DNA from: Podocnemis expansa
Lineage: Eukaryota; Chordata; Testudines; Podocnemididae
Assembly (NCBI GenBank): GCA_007922195.1
Contig: ML682005.1
Span: forward strand, 23,685,097-23,749,096
Reading direction: 5' to 3'
DNA: 64,000 nucleotides
This document shows, piece by piece, positions 32,646 to 43,497 of this stretch. Numbering within the stretch: the first letter of the stretch is position 1; the number at the start of each line of letters is the position of its first letter. A program made the position numbers and the translations under genes. The notes beneath the pieces were generated by a model, which worked only from the letters and a program-made list of their open reading frames with translations, did no database searches and was not told the DNA's origin.

Positions 32646-32790
32646 TAGGGTGACCGTATGTCCCATTTTGACTTGGGCAGTCCCTTTTCCTAAGCACTGT
32701 CTCAGCCATCCTGACTTTCTTGGCAAAATGGGGCATCTGTTCTGTTTTCTTTGCCAGCTGATGATTGAATGCCCAGTTTTGCCAAAAAAA
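32646..32790. mobile_element. MITE-like fragment, TAGGGTGACC end
   Basis: It starts ATAGGGTGACCGTATGTCCC, a terminus also seen, diverged, at about 41305 (AGGGTGACTAGATTGC). The inner part repeats TTTTGCCAAAAAA/TTGGCAAAATGG motifs. The right end is not defined. Confidence 0.45.
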
Positions 32791-32829
32791 TGGGTGTGAT
32801 CTATAATAAGGCATGGAAGAATATTAAGG

Positions 32830-34480
32830 GGGGGTGAGCAGCGATGCCAGCCCCACACAAGCGGAAGGGCTTGGGCAAACAATTCAGTCCAGTCTCATGA
32901 GCATGGGGAGACAGGGCTCAGACCAGTCCCATGCTTCATCTAGTTTTCCCTTTGGGAAAATATAGTCACACTAACTTCTTAAGATGTGCTGTGCTGTCCT
33001 GGGTTTGGTGATTGCGAAGGAATATCAGGTGTAATTGAGAATGAAGGCAAATTTTGGGAATTAAGAGCAATGTTTGTTGTGGCTATTGATTGGAGTCTAC
33101 TAGGCTCGTTTTAAATGCTTCTGTACTTTTTTGAACTTTGTGCATCAGTTGCACATTACAGATAAAAAACATCTGTATTGAGTGAATATTTATTATGATT
33201 TGGAAGCAGACTAAATAAGGACAGCCTTGAATTCGAGATGAGAGTTTAAATGATGGTTTTCTAATAAGTAAGGTTTTTTTCACTCTTGATTGCTTATAGC
33301 GTTACTTAAACAAGAGAGAGGGAGTATAAATGCTTGGATTTGTTTTTTCTATCTTTGAAAAAGAAGATAAAGGTTTGCAAAAATGATTTCAGAAGAGACA
33401 CAGCCAAGTTTTGTGTAAATATTTGTATAGTATCTATAGTATTGCTGTGCCGCAATTTGGACATCTATCAATTATAAAATGTATTAAATGATTTTAGAAC
33501 TCTGGGCACAAATGGAACTTATCGATCATGGGACTCACTCGATTCCAATGAAATCAGTGGGAGTCTTTCCAATGATGTTTGAATGAATTGGACTGGGCCA
33601 TGATTCTCATTATTAGTGTCCCTTTAGTAAATGGAAAGGTCTGTATTGAAATCATTTCCACCTCTAGAACAGGCCCTCTACATTTCTTCTGCAAATCAGG
33701 GACCTACCTATTTACTTACATCTCCCTATGTTTTTTAGGCTCTATGGACAAGAAGTGTTTGAAAATGTCTTTTTGGCTGGAAGAGTTGTTGCTGTATAAT
33801 GCAAGGAACTTTTTTTCTTCTCAATTTTATCCCCAAGTTCTGAATATGCTCCATATGCAGTACTCCTAGTATTTATCCCCATTAGCTGCGAAGAATGAGG
33901 CTGGTACTAGTAAAGAAACCAGGCTCACTTGCATAGCAATGCAGAAAGCAACCACTGGGGCACTTGTCCTTCTGCTTTTTTAATACATTCAGTTTCACAG
34001 ACTCCGGCATCCTACAAGTGCATTTCTAGAGGATTATTGCACATGTTGGGTGGTTAACATCACTCAGTCCTTGGTATGCATTTTTAATAGCACCTGAGAC
34101 CTTCTGTAAATGCTGAGAAAGGTCCTTCATTAATTTCATAATGAAAAGACTTTATACTAGCTATTTATTTTGGAAGCATGCTTATTTGGGTTAATCCTTA
34201 CAACAAACATACACAAAATTAGTTTGCTGGAAGCTGGGTGTGCTCACCAAATGAACATGGATTTGACTGTGCCAGTGTTTTTTAACATTTTGAAGGAATA
34301 AATGTCTAAATTGAAACTTTTGTAGTCAGTGGCAACTTATGAATGATAGTTTAACCTCCCAAGAGAGTGGTGAGGTTGTAAAAAGATGGAATTTTAGAAA
34401 TTCAGTAGAGTTAAGTGAATAACTCATTATGATGCTGACACTTATAAAAATAGTTCATAAACTACAGGTATGTTCTTTTA
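32830..34480. other. Intronic sequence, nothing recognised
   Basis: AT-rich unique-looking stretch of RAB31 intron 1. No transposon ends, exon or RNA gene recognised. Confidence 0.55.
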
Positions 34481-34490
34481 AAACACTTGA

Positions 34491-34632
34491 AACAAACAAA
34501 CAAACAGGGAGTCCTGTGGCACTTAAAGACTAACAAATATATTTGCAATAAGTGTATTTGTTAGTCTTTAAGTGCTACAGGACTCCCTGTTTGTTTGTTT
34601 TACTGAGCTAGACTAACACAGCTGCCTGTTTG
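34491..34632 (+). mobile_element. Penelope-like 3' fragment in a near-perfect palindrome
   Basis: The left arm (34493-34539) and right arm (34553-34600) are inverted copies with about one mismatch over the core. Each contains GGGAGTCCTGTGGCACTTAA or its complement. After the right arm comes GAGCTAGACTAACACAGCTG, the PLE end. It lies 170 bases upstream of RAB31 exon 2. Confidence 0.8.
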
Positions 34633-34802
34633 GATCTTATTCTACTTGCCTGGAGAATAGGCTTAAGTTTGTTCTTTTTAAAAAATTATTAAGAAAAACC
34701 CAGAATAATAATTCATTTTACCACATGTTCAGTGAATTTTTTTTTTACTGAAGTTCAGATTTTTGAGCCTTGTGAATTTATTGTTCTTTCTTTCATTTCC
34801 AG

Positions 34803-34882
34803 GACACTGGAGTTGGGAAATCGAGTATAGTTTGTCGATTTGTCCAGGATCATTTTGATCACAATATTAGCCCCACTATTGG
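34803..34882 (+). CDS. RAB31: RAB31 small GTPase, coding exon 2 (internal exon)
   Basis: This 80-base exon encodes 26 residues beginning DTGVGKSSIVCRFVQDHF and ending in ISPTI, plus the first two bases of a Gly codon. It supplies most of the P-loop (the GxxxxGKS motif; the first Gly comes from exon 1) and the switch I segment with the conserved Thr of PTIG. It is bounded by a pyrimidine-rich tract and AG at 34801-34802, and by the donor GTAAGT at 34883. RAB31 (Rab22B) is a Rab5-subfamily GTPase of trans-Golgi and endosomal membranes that switches between GDP and GTP forms to control vesicle traffic. The Cys-Arg-Phe-Val-Gln stretch and His-Asn-Ile-Ser fit RAB31 rather than the close paralogue RAB22A, which has Trp and Glu and NINPTIG at these sites. 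Exon 1 and the later exons are outside the window. A hAT insertion starts 31 bases downstream. Confidence 0.95.
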
Positions 34883-34913
34883 GTAAGTATCCTATATATT
34901 TTTTCCTTTAAAT

Positions 34914-35242
34914 CTGTGGTTCCCAACCTTTTCAACTATGAGGACCCCGTTTTAACATCAAAAAATTTTGTGGACCCCCAAATGATAATCATTGTTATCA
35001 GGGACTGACTGCAGACAGTGGTGCTGCAGAAGGGCAGTGAAGAATCACGGGTTCCCAAAGGGTGGGAACATATCCAGGGTGAGGCTGCTCGCAGCAGGTA
35101 AATAAAATTCATTTATAATTTTGGAGTCCTTTCCAACATGGATCACTGGCTGGCAGTGGCTGGGGCTGGATGTATTCACAGACCCCTGGCAATAACTCCG
35201 TGGACCCCTAGGAGTCCCTGGACCTCACGTTGGGAACTACTG
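34914..35242. mobile_element. hAT-type MITE, perfect 8-bp TSD, directly after RAB31 exon 2
   Basis: The left end CTGTGGTTCCCAACCTTTT pairs with the inverted right end CAGTAGTTCCCAACGTGAG. CTTTAAAT is duplicated at 34906-34913 and 35243-35250. The element starts 31 bases after the last exon base and leaves the donor GTAAGT intact. Confidence 0.9.
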
Positions 35243-35393
35243 CTTTAAATGTTTCACTGCTGCTAAAGTAATCCTATTACTTCTATCTCAAGTGTCGTCG
35301 TCTCCCCATTTTCAAGACTGCAAAACTCTTCTACATCTCTCCTCACTTCTTCCGATGCCCTTTCTGTTCTCCACATTGATCCCATGACTTTGT

Positions 35394-35520
35394 CAGATGA
35401 AGTGGGATTTTTTTCCACAAAAGCTCATGAGATAAATAAATTGGTTAGTCTTTAAAAGTGTCCCTAGCCTCCTTGTTTGTTTTTCTGAACTACTAGACTA
35501 ACATGGCTACCCCTTTGGAA
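35394..35520 (+). mobile_element. Penelope-like 3' fragment
   Basis: It contains GATGAAGTGGGATTTTTTTC, TTAGTCTTTAAAAGTG and ACTAGACTAACATGGCTACC in PLE-tail order. Confidence 0.7.
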
Positions 35521-35602
35521 CTTCTCTGTTACTAGTCTCTTTTTAAGGTATATTCTTCTTTGTGGTAGCACCGATCTCTCATCAGTAGCCCGTTAGCCCC
35601 CT

Positions 35603-35736
35603 TCTTCAAAGCGTCTGACAAAGTGGGATTTTCTCCCACGAAAGCTCATGCAATAAATAAATCTGCTAGTCTTTAAATGCCACAAGACTCCTTGCTTTTT
35701 TTGCTTTACTAGACTAACACGGCTGCCCCTTTGGAA
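35603..35736 (+). mobile_element. Penelope-like 3' fragment, second tandem copy
   Basis: It contains GACAAAGTGGGATTTTCTCC, AATAAATCTGCTAGTC, ATGCCACAAGACTCCTTG and TACTAGACTAACACGGCTGC. Same order and orientation as 35394-35520, about 200 bases apart. Confidence 0.75.
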
Positions 35737-35956
35737 CTCTACTGCACTGTGTAAGTTTCCTTTTTACTTGTCAACGGGTTCCAGTTTCAAATGATGTCTT
35801 GATCTGTATAACACTGATGTGGCTCTCAAAATATAAGACTAAATTCAGCTTTGATGTAAGTGTTTTCAGTTTCCATTGATGTCAGTAGGGTTTGCACTCC
35901 AGCTGAAATCCAGGCCTGAATCTGAGCTTATAAATTTAAGAAACAATGATCTAAAT

Positions 35957-36149
35957 CAGTGATTTCCAACCTTTTCTCCGCTGTGGCACACCTTGATACC
36001 TTTAATTATTTTGAGGCACACCACCATATAGTTTCTAAATGAATTTATGAATATTCATGAATCAATCCAGAACTTTTCAAGTGTTTTTTTTCAAAAAGTT
36101 CTGTGGCACACCTGCTGAGGCCTGACAGCACACTGGTTGGGAAATGCTG
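35957..36149. mobile_element. hAT-type MITE, 7/8 TSD
   Basis: The ends CAGTGATTTCCAACCTTTT and, inverted, CAGCATTTCCCAACC are flanked by ATCTAAAT (35949-35956) and ATCTAAGT (36150-36157). The interior has TGTGGCACACC, as in the element cut by CR1 at 26785. Confidence 0.85.
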
Positions 36150-37879
36150 ATCTAAGTTATGTTCACCAACACACATGAAACAAAGGACTGAGAATCTCAG
36201 TGTTATGGACACCAGAGTTAGGAACTGACCAACCAACCATGCACCTCATTTGGAACCAGAGTATGCAATCAAGCAGCAGCAGAGAAAAAAGGCAGCAAAT
36301 ACAGCACAATAACTGTGTTTAAATGCAATATACTTAACAAAAAAAAAAAAGGAGATTATTAAACTTTCAATGTTGTAAGAAGTCAATGTTCAGTTGCAGA
36401 CTTTTAAAAGAATAACCATAAAGTTTTGTTAAGTGTCAGAAACTTTTCAGAGCCTCTTTTTCTGAGGTGTTTGTAGCTCGGAGGATCTACTGTAATAATA
36501 TTAAGAATTTTACTAGTGAATGACTCCTTTGAGTTCTAAGGTGAAGGTACTGTCAGACTAGGCATAAGTATTAAAAGTACCTGCTCCGCATGCAGCAAAG
36601 CTTTCATCTAGGTTTATAATGTATCACATTATCTCTGGTTTTAATAATACAGGATAATGCAGTCTAATCCAACAAACTGTAATTCATCTGCATCTATTCT
36701 TCACAGAAACTGCAGAGTTTCCAAGCCCAAAGCTAGCTCCTGTTAGTTGTTGAGTTTAATTTAGAGATCTTTTCTTCCTATCACTTATGGCCAAACCTCA
36801 GCCCTGCATCAGTTGGAAAACTTAGAAGATGCTTGATGTCCCAGGGCAGAGGATGCTAATAAACATTGACCATGAAAATTATTTGGATGTGAACAGTTGC
36901 TCTTGTTTTTCAATTTTATTTATTTCATATCTACTTTAAATTGCTTATAGAGAGTAAGCGTTCTGAGTGTGTGATGTTAAGGTGGCTAAAAACTTTCAGC
37001 TGTAACACACTGACTTTTGCCTCTGGATGCACCGTAGAGTCCCAGCTGGAGATTTTATGTCCAGATTCCAGTACAGTTTTGGCCAAATGAACTAACAAAT
37101 GGAGGAAGCTGGGCAGAAAGGAGGGTACATGGAAGGATGTGACCACTGGAAGTACTGATTAGAAAGACATTTGCTCATAGTGATGAAAATAATGGGAACC
37201 CAAATGATCCTTCTATGATTCTAAACCATCATCAATCCTTTATCAAAGTAAAAACATTGCGGTTAGTGCCTTCCACCGATTTAAAAAGAAAATATAATTT
37301 TTCACAATTGTCATGTTTAGAGAGAAAAGATTTTATATGTGGAAAGAAACACTTTAGCATATTAGTGTACTTGTGTATTAACATAGCTAATATGTTTTGT
37401 ACTATGTGTTTTCTAAGTAGGACAACGACATAGGTAAAGATTTTTTTTTTTTTTGCCAGATGAATTGATGTTCTGAATCCACAGTTCTAATAACTTTATG
37501 TGGCTGCTGGTGTTCTGAACTTCCTGTTTTCAAAGCTGTGAAGTATTGCATAATATGGAGAGCAAAAGAATGATTGTTGGAAAACATGCACCCTCAAAGT
37601 AACCAAAGATAACACTGCTTTTCCTGTGTTACTTCATCTTTTTAGATGCAATGACCACAGTTTGAATTGAGCAATTTACAGATGGCTATCCAGGGAACCT
37701 CTGATGTATCTTTCCCAGAAAATGTTCTGAAAACACATCTCATCAGATGCCTGTTTACACATCAGGGATAAGAATTTTTCTTGCAGAAATGGTTCAGTGG
37801 TGTAGAAACAAACAAAATTCTACCAGAGCTTGGGCAATTTTCAGCAGGCCTCCTTCAGTTCAACTGCTATAGTGCAGAA

Positions 37880-38267
37880 CAGTGATTCCCAACCTGAGGC
37901 CCAGGGACACCCAGGGGTCCACAGACTTGTTGCAGGGGGTCCGCAGAGCCTCTCCCTACTGGGGCCGGAATCCAGCTACAGCCTTTATGCTCCCTCCCAG
38001 GGCTGCCCTTCCCTGCCTGTGGCTGGATCCTGGCAAGGGGATGGGGCTTCAGTGGCTCCCCAGCAGGGACAAGGACAGGGGCCATAGACGCTGCAGCTCG
38101 GCTCCCCAGTGGCGGGGACCATGGTGGCAGCGGCACTGCCAGAGTGGTGCAGGCCAGAGTCTGCCTGTGCAGGCCAGATTATATAATGAGCCAGGGGGGC
38201 TGCAAAGATTTTTTTTTTTTTTTTGTTAAAAAAGGTTCCCCAGCCTGAAAAAGGTTGGGAACCACTG
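37880..38267. mobile_element. hAT-type MITE, 6/8 TSD
   Basis: The ends CAGTGATTCCCAACCTGAG and, inverted, CAGTGGTTCCCAACC. The flanks GTGCAGAA and GTACAGAG match at six of eight positions. The interior is GC-rich with a T-run at 38210-38224. The open frames inside are not genes. Confidence 0.8.
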
Positions 38268-39609
38268 GTACAGAGCAAACCTAGAAGGGCTGGTTCACAC
38301 TACAGACTTTTGTCATCAAAAGTCAACTTTTGGTGGCAAAACAGTTATATTATACACAACACAGTGCTCTCCCAGCTGACAAAACTCCCTTGCTTTGGTG
38401 ACACAATAAAACCATCTCGATGAGAGGCATAGAGCTTTTTGCAGCAAAACTAGAGCAGTAAACATCAGTGTAGATGCTGCATGCCGTAACTGGATTCCAG
38501 TAGCTATTCCAGAATGCCCATCACAATGCTGCTTTGCTCACTGTTTTGAATTCTGCTGCACTGCCCTGCATTCCAGCTCTACAGGCATGTGCCCCTCCCA
38601 GGTCAAAACCCCAGGAAGTTTTGAAATTTCTCAGCATGGATAGCTCAGCTGAGCATGCCAGCTCTGGAAGCAAATACAAGGCTGCCTGGATTACAGGCAG
38701 GGCCTTTAGCTGTGAGCAGGGCAGCGTGGGGCCCACCCCACTTCCCCACCCCATAGCTGCTTTTTCCCCCACCCTGCTTTTGTGCCAAAGGCAGCAGGGC
38801 CGGGGCGGGAGCACAGAACTAGACTTCTGCTCTGGCTTGGCCCAGGAACAACTGGTCCAGGGGCAGTGTGGGCCAGCCTGCCCTGCCCCTGGGCCGGCCT
38901 GCCACGCCCCCAGGGGCAGAGTGGCTGGCTTAAGGGAGGGGTGAGAGCGCGGGGCCTGCCCTGCCCTGCCCTCTCCCTCAGGATGAAGGCAGGCGGGTTC
39001 CCCCACAGGTCGACTGGCCTTGGGACCCAAACCCCCTGCCCCCAGGAATGGCCCTGACTGCAGGAGAGGGGTGGATCATTCTCCTGGGAGTATGGGGAGA
39101 GGAGGCCATGGGAGAACTCCAAGGGAATCAGTCTTGTTCTTCTATGGCAGGCATGTAGACAGTGCAGGCTGCTGCAGGGGGAGATGGGAGGAGAGACACC
39201 TCTTGTGTTGTGGAGAGCCAGAGAGGGAGGTGGTGGTGATGTCAGGGTGTCCTCCTCTCCCCAATGATATATAGGTATCTGCTGAGCCAGGGTTGGGGAC
39301 AGGCTCAGCCCCCCCCCAAGCCTGTTCCTGGGCCTGTTCTTGCTCTGACTCTCCTGCTGCTTGCTGGCAAGTGGCCTGGAGTTGGAGCTGGCCCCTTCTG
39401 CTGCGCTACTGGCCAGATGCGGCAGGCGGGAAATGCAGGGCCCATGCCCTGCTGGCTGCAATGCAGCAACACCCCTGGTTGGGGGGCGGGGGGAACAGGG
39501 GGATGCCAGCTGTCTGTGCACAAGTTTCTGCCTTAGGATTGGTTGCTTCTGGCTGCTGTCTGACTTAGAGGCAATGTGTGGACACCCTCACTGTTCCCCA
39601 ACACATACT

Positions 39610-39850
39610 GATCTAGTCTTCACTGACAGTGGCAAATTCGCCACCAGATTGACCTTTCCAATCAACTGATTTGTGAAGACCCACTCAAACAATTGGGAAG
39701 TTGATCTCTGAAGACCACACAGGCAACTTCACTCAGCACAGTGGATGTGCCTGGCATAATGGAGTTGAAGGGAGATATGCAAGTTATTTTAAGTAACTTG
39801 CATATCTCCCTTTGACTGCTGCTGAAAACAGCAGGCAGTGTAGACTTGCC
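39610..39850. mobile_element. Nested Harbinger-like MITE
   Basis: The ends GATCTAGTCTTCACTGACAG and, inverted, GGCAAGTCTACACTGCC. It contains the hairpin at 39771-39809. The split element at 16198-17813 is a second copy of this family. Confidence 0.6.
39771..39809. repeat. Perfect 16-bp hairpin
   Basis: The arm GGAGATATGCAAGTTA (39771-39786) and its exact reverse complement (39794-39809) are separated by TTTTAAG. It lies inside a MITE, so it is most likely structural rather than a microRNA. Confidence 0.9.
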
Positions 39851-40962
39851 CACTTTCTCTCTTACCTCCTGTCCCTTGTCGTCCCCTGTCGTCCCCCCCC
39901 CGCCACTTCTGTAGGCTTCTTGTCATTGTGTTCAGCATTGTTAGTTCAGCTGACAGAGCAGTTGAAAAGCATCTGGCAGTCTAGCAGGGTGCCTCTGCAA
40001 CAATGGGATTCAGAAACCTTCAAAATGTGAATCTTTGCCAGCTGCATGACATGTCAGTTATGGCAAACCCTTCCCAAAGCTCCCTGCATGCAGCTGCACA
40101 GTGGGATAGCTGTCCACAGCGCACTGCTCCCTGTGTCGATGCAAGAGCTGGTTGTGTAAGTGCACTTCACTGACACGAGCATGATGAGGAGAATGCAACA
40201 GTTGTTTAATTACAGTAGTGGCAATTCAAGTGACATAACTTGTGTCAACAAAAGCTGGTAATGTGGACAAGGCCTTAATATCTAACATTATTTCTTAAAA
40301 GGATACAATTTTGAAAAAAATCACATTTCCTTCTGAAAAAAATTCTACCTGTCATTACAAGTAACAACTAAAATTACTATGCCTGAGGATGGGGAGGACT
40401 TTTTGATTAGTGTACCTTGTACTTTTAGCAGCACTTTGTGTATAGTTTGTTCTGTTTTGTTGCTAGTTGCTCATTTTTCCTGTCGCTTATATTAGCATAA
40501 TGAAATCCCTCATCCACTGGTTGGTGGGATGAAAACATATACATCCATCCAAGTCCTTGCAAAAGGATGTTCATTAGGATCAGCAACAACAATAATAAAA
40601 AGTTCCTGAAGTGCCATCTTGCCAATGGGCAGGCATGGGCACAGAGAAGAAAGGAGGTATAGGCCACAGACAAGTTTGGTGCTGGTGCTCTTAAGCCTAA
40701 CTAGATGGATCCCTCTGCCTTACCAGAGGAAGAGAGAAATCCTAATTTACATAAAAATAAATAAATTCAGGGGACATTGCTAAATGTGTGCTCTACCAGA
40801 AAATGATTTCTTCCAACTCCACCCCCCCAATGGCTTAACCGAGGACACCTGCCCAAAATCTAGAGTTGATATATTTGGAGTATTGGTCCCATTAATTTCA
40901 TTTGTTAACCTCACAGTGACTTTAGATCTGAATAACAAACAATTCCTATTTCTCACTTTCAG

Positions 40963-41044
40963 TGCCTCGTTCATGACTAAAACTGTGCCTTGTGGGAATG
41001 AGCTTCATAAATTTCTGATCTGGGATACTGCTGGTCAGGAGAGG
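40963..41044 (+). CDS. RAB31: RAB31 small GTPase, coding exon 3 (internal exon)
   Basis: This 82-base exon completes the split Gly codon from exon 2 and then encodes 27 residues, ASFMTKTVPCGNELHKFLIW followed by DTAGQER. It carries the interswitch beta strands and the G3 motif WDTAGQE, which binds Mg2+/gamma-phosphate and contains the catalytic Gln. The acceptor is CTCACTTTCAG ending at 40962. The donor is GTGAGT from 41045, after a complete Arg codon (phase 0). The phase fits exon 2 exactly, so the two exons give an uninterrupted Rab core. The residues VPCGNELHK fit RAB31; RAB22A has VQYQNELHK. I searched downstream by eye for the next exon (the FHSLAPMYY region) and did not find it, so intron 3 continues past the window end. 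No stop or frameshift is seen, so the gene looks intact here. Confidence 0.95.
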
Positions 41045-41392
41045 GTGAGTATCACTGACACAGTTTATTAACTAATAATATTTGATACTTATATCCCACT
41101 CTTCATCCTCACAGGTCTTTAACAACAATGTTTAATGAATTCTCACAATACTTTGTGAAGTAGGTCTCAGTAGCTGAGTATTACTATTACCATTTTACAG
41201 ACAGGAGAACAGGGGCAGTTAGGTTAAGTGGCTTACCTAAAAACAGAGACCACTGCCTCAAGTTTAAATTTTCTGTCCTCTTTTACAAAGCCCGGTGGAA
41301 TAGGGTGACTAGATTGCAAGGGCAGAATGTAGGGATACGGGGGGTGGGGTAGGCGCAGGCTGTGGGCAGCTCTGAGCTCCTGGGCCGCCACA

Positions 41393-41979
41393 GGCTATGT
41401 CTACACTACAGAAACTTACTTCGAATTTGTTAGTGCAAACTAATAAGTTGGAGGTCAGTTTGAACTAACCTCCAACTTATTAGTTTGAACTAATTTTGTG
41501 GACTAGTTTGAACTAACATTACTTTGAACTAGTCCACATTGTTAGTTCAAACTAACTGCCCTTAGTTTGAACTTTCTAAGTTTGAACTAAGAGTTAGTCC
41601 AAGTCTACATCAGTGCTTAGTTTGGACTAACCAGCAGTACTTACTAGTTTGAACTAAGCATTCCTTAGTTCAGACTAAGGCAGTGGTTTTCAAACTTTTT
41701 TTGTCAGGACCCGGTTGAAAAAAATCATTTATGCCTGTAATCCAACAATTACATCTTTGAGTAATGCATTCATGACTTTTGGCAGTGGCAGCAGGGGGTC
41801 ACTGTGAGCCAGTGCCTGTGGGTCTGTGACCCAGTACTGGATCCTGACTCCAAGTCTGAAAACCACTGAACAAAGGAATTGCTTAGTTTGAACTAAGGAG
41901 AGGCTAAAGTAGCCTGGGACCAATTTAGTTTGAATTAAGCCTCCTTAATTCGAACTAAATTGGCAGTGCAGACATAGCC
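41393..41979. mobile_element. Harbinger-like MITE with nested hAT, ACA flanks
   Basis: The ends GGCTATGTCTACACTAC and, inverted, GGCTATGTCTGCACTGC are clean. Flanking ACA occurs at 41390-41392 and 41980-41982. The interior is built of TTAGTTTGAACTAA-like repeats in both orientations. A hAT MITE (41681-41868) is inserted in it. Confidence 0.85.
41681..41868. mobile_element. hAT-type MITE, copy 2 of the 188-bp family
   Basis: The ends CAGTGGTTTTCAAACTTTT and, inverted, CAGTGGTTTTCAGACTTGG. The flanks GACTAAGG and AACAAAGG match at 6 of 8. It is nested in the 41393-41979 MITE. Confidence 0.85.
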
Positions 41980-42414
41980 ACAGAGGCTCAGAGCTGTGGG
42001 GTCATTTGTGGTGGCTGGGAGCTCTAGGTCTCCCTGCAGCATGTAGGAACTGAAGTTTTACCTGAGTTCTGAAGATTGGTACAAATAGTGCCCCGATGGT
42101 ACATCAAACAAATATACAAACACAAACAGAAAAATGCTGTTGCATTGGGTGAAAGTTATTGTTTCATTTGACCAACTGGCTTATAAGGGGTGGAGAGAGA
42201 GAGGTTTTATTCCACTTTTACATCTCCTAATCCTGGAGTAGTCAAGGAACAGTAGGGCTTAGCTACCCATTGGCAGCCTGAGATCACCAGAATGCAACAG
42301 TGTGTGGTTGTAGCTGACACTACCACTAACTGGTGTTGTGGCAGGTTTATGACACCTGGGAAGTCCCCTATAATGGGCCAAATGTCAGGAAATTAATCAG
42401 CTTTATTGGATGCT

Positions 42415-42476
42415 TTTTTGGCAGGGAATGGGACCAGGTGACCTCATGGGGTCCCTTCCAACCCTATGATTCTATG
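42415..42476 (+). mobile_element. CR1 LINE 3' end fragment
   Basis: It ends GACCTCATGGGGTCCC, TTCCAACCC, TATGATTCTATG, the CR1 3' terminus. The upstream extent is unclear. Confidence 0.8.
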
Positions 42477-43187
42477 TTCTCTTTGCAAGCTGCTTAAGGG
42501 TAACGTGCATAAGATTTGGCCTCATGGGTTTAAATTGGTGTAAGAAAACCTATCAAGCTCCTAGTCTCTTACTACACTATCCCATTGCCTCCTCTACTGT
42601 TAATCTTTGATGTCCTGTTTGTCTGCCTAAAACTGTCTCCTTGTTCTTTTGCATGCTGCCTTTATGCATAAAATTTCTTTCTCACCCAGCCTGCCAATTC
42701 ATTACCCTTTCCCCTTTCAGTTCCTCTGAAGACTCATTTCTTCCTTGACACTCATAAGGAGCAAATCAACAGTAATACAACTATTTGTACATGCTATCAG
42801 GCAATGCACCTTTTTTTTGTCACATCAAAATTCAGCTCTTTTTCCTCTGGCATTGAGAGATAATTAAGGAGTAAATCAGATCTACTCCTAAGGTTTGGTT
42901 CTTAACATTGGTTTATTCATGGGATAGGCCCTAGGGCTGGCCTGAGAGGTTTCTTTTTAAGCAAACATTTCTTGTCTGCCACTGAAATACCACTTCTTTT
43001 TATGCTGGTTACCAATTGCCATCTATCCTCTTCAATCCACTCTGGGCCTAGCAAGACTGTTAGCCAAGATGATGTCAGAGAAGCCCTTTCCCCATGCTGC
43101 ACAAAACCCTTCTGAAGCTTGCTTCTCATCCCTCCTTTCTGTCACTGGAAGAGGTTTTAAAAGGACAAAGGCTCCCATCAGTTGGAC

Positions 43188-43490
43188 TAGGGTTTCTCAA
43201 CCTTCAGTGGACCAGGAAGCACCAAAAGGTATTAATTACTTTGCACAGAACATCTGATGAAAATGTTCTCAAAAAAGCTGGTAACACTGGCAAGGCATTT
43301 AAAATGCCTCAGTTGCAGCAAAGCTTCCAGGTGTGCAACAACATCGGCTGCCAGGTACCTAGAAGTTTTGCTGCAGCTGACGCATTACATTGCTCCTTCC
43401 CTCTCCCCGCTCAGTCTCTTTGCTGGGGGTGGGTGGGAGGGTCATGGAACACCTGCACTATCTCTGAGGAACACCGGTTGAGAAACACTG
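43188..43490. mobile_element. hAT-type MITE inside the gypsy relic, 7/8 TSD
   Basis: The ends TAGGGTTTCTCAACCTTC and, inverted, CAGTGTTTCTCAACC. The flanks AGTTGGAC (43180-43187) and AGTTAGAC (43491-43498). It splits the 3' part of the gypsy element. Confidence 0.85.
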
Positions 43491-43497
43491 AGTTAGA

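Larger units (their letters stand above)
38288..40273. mobile_element. Harbinger-like element, about 2 kb, with GC-rich core
   Basis: The left end GGCTGGTTCACACTACAGAC pairs with the inverted right end GGCCTTGTCCACATTACCAG, both followed by CTTTTG. No clear TSD. The left interior (38637 onward) reads MDSSAEHASSGSKYKAAW, which resembles the start of a Myb/SANT-type accessory protein of Harbinger elements, but it degenerates quickly. The core (38700-39560) is GC-rich, and its 271-codon minus-strand frame looks spurious. A smaller element is nested at 39610-39850. Confidence 0.65.
34883..40962 (+). other. RAB31 intron 2 (complete, about 6.1 kb)
   Basis: This is the stretch between the GTAAGT donor of exon 2 and the TTTCAG acceptor of exon 3. 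It holds hAT elements (34914-35242, 35957-36149, 37880-38267), two Penelope-like 3' fragments and a 2-kb Harbinger-like element. The rest, 36160-37870 and 40275-40960, is AT-rich sequence in which I see no further structure. Confidence 0.85.

Noticed and set aside
38706..39521. 271-codon open frame on the - strand
   Set aside because: It lies in the GC-rich core of a Harbinger-like element, is low-complexity (Pro, Gly, Ser, Arg) and overlaps equally open frames on the other strand. No domain or splice structure.
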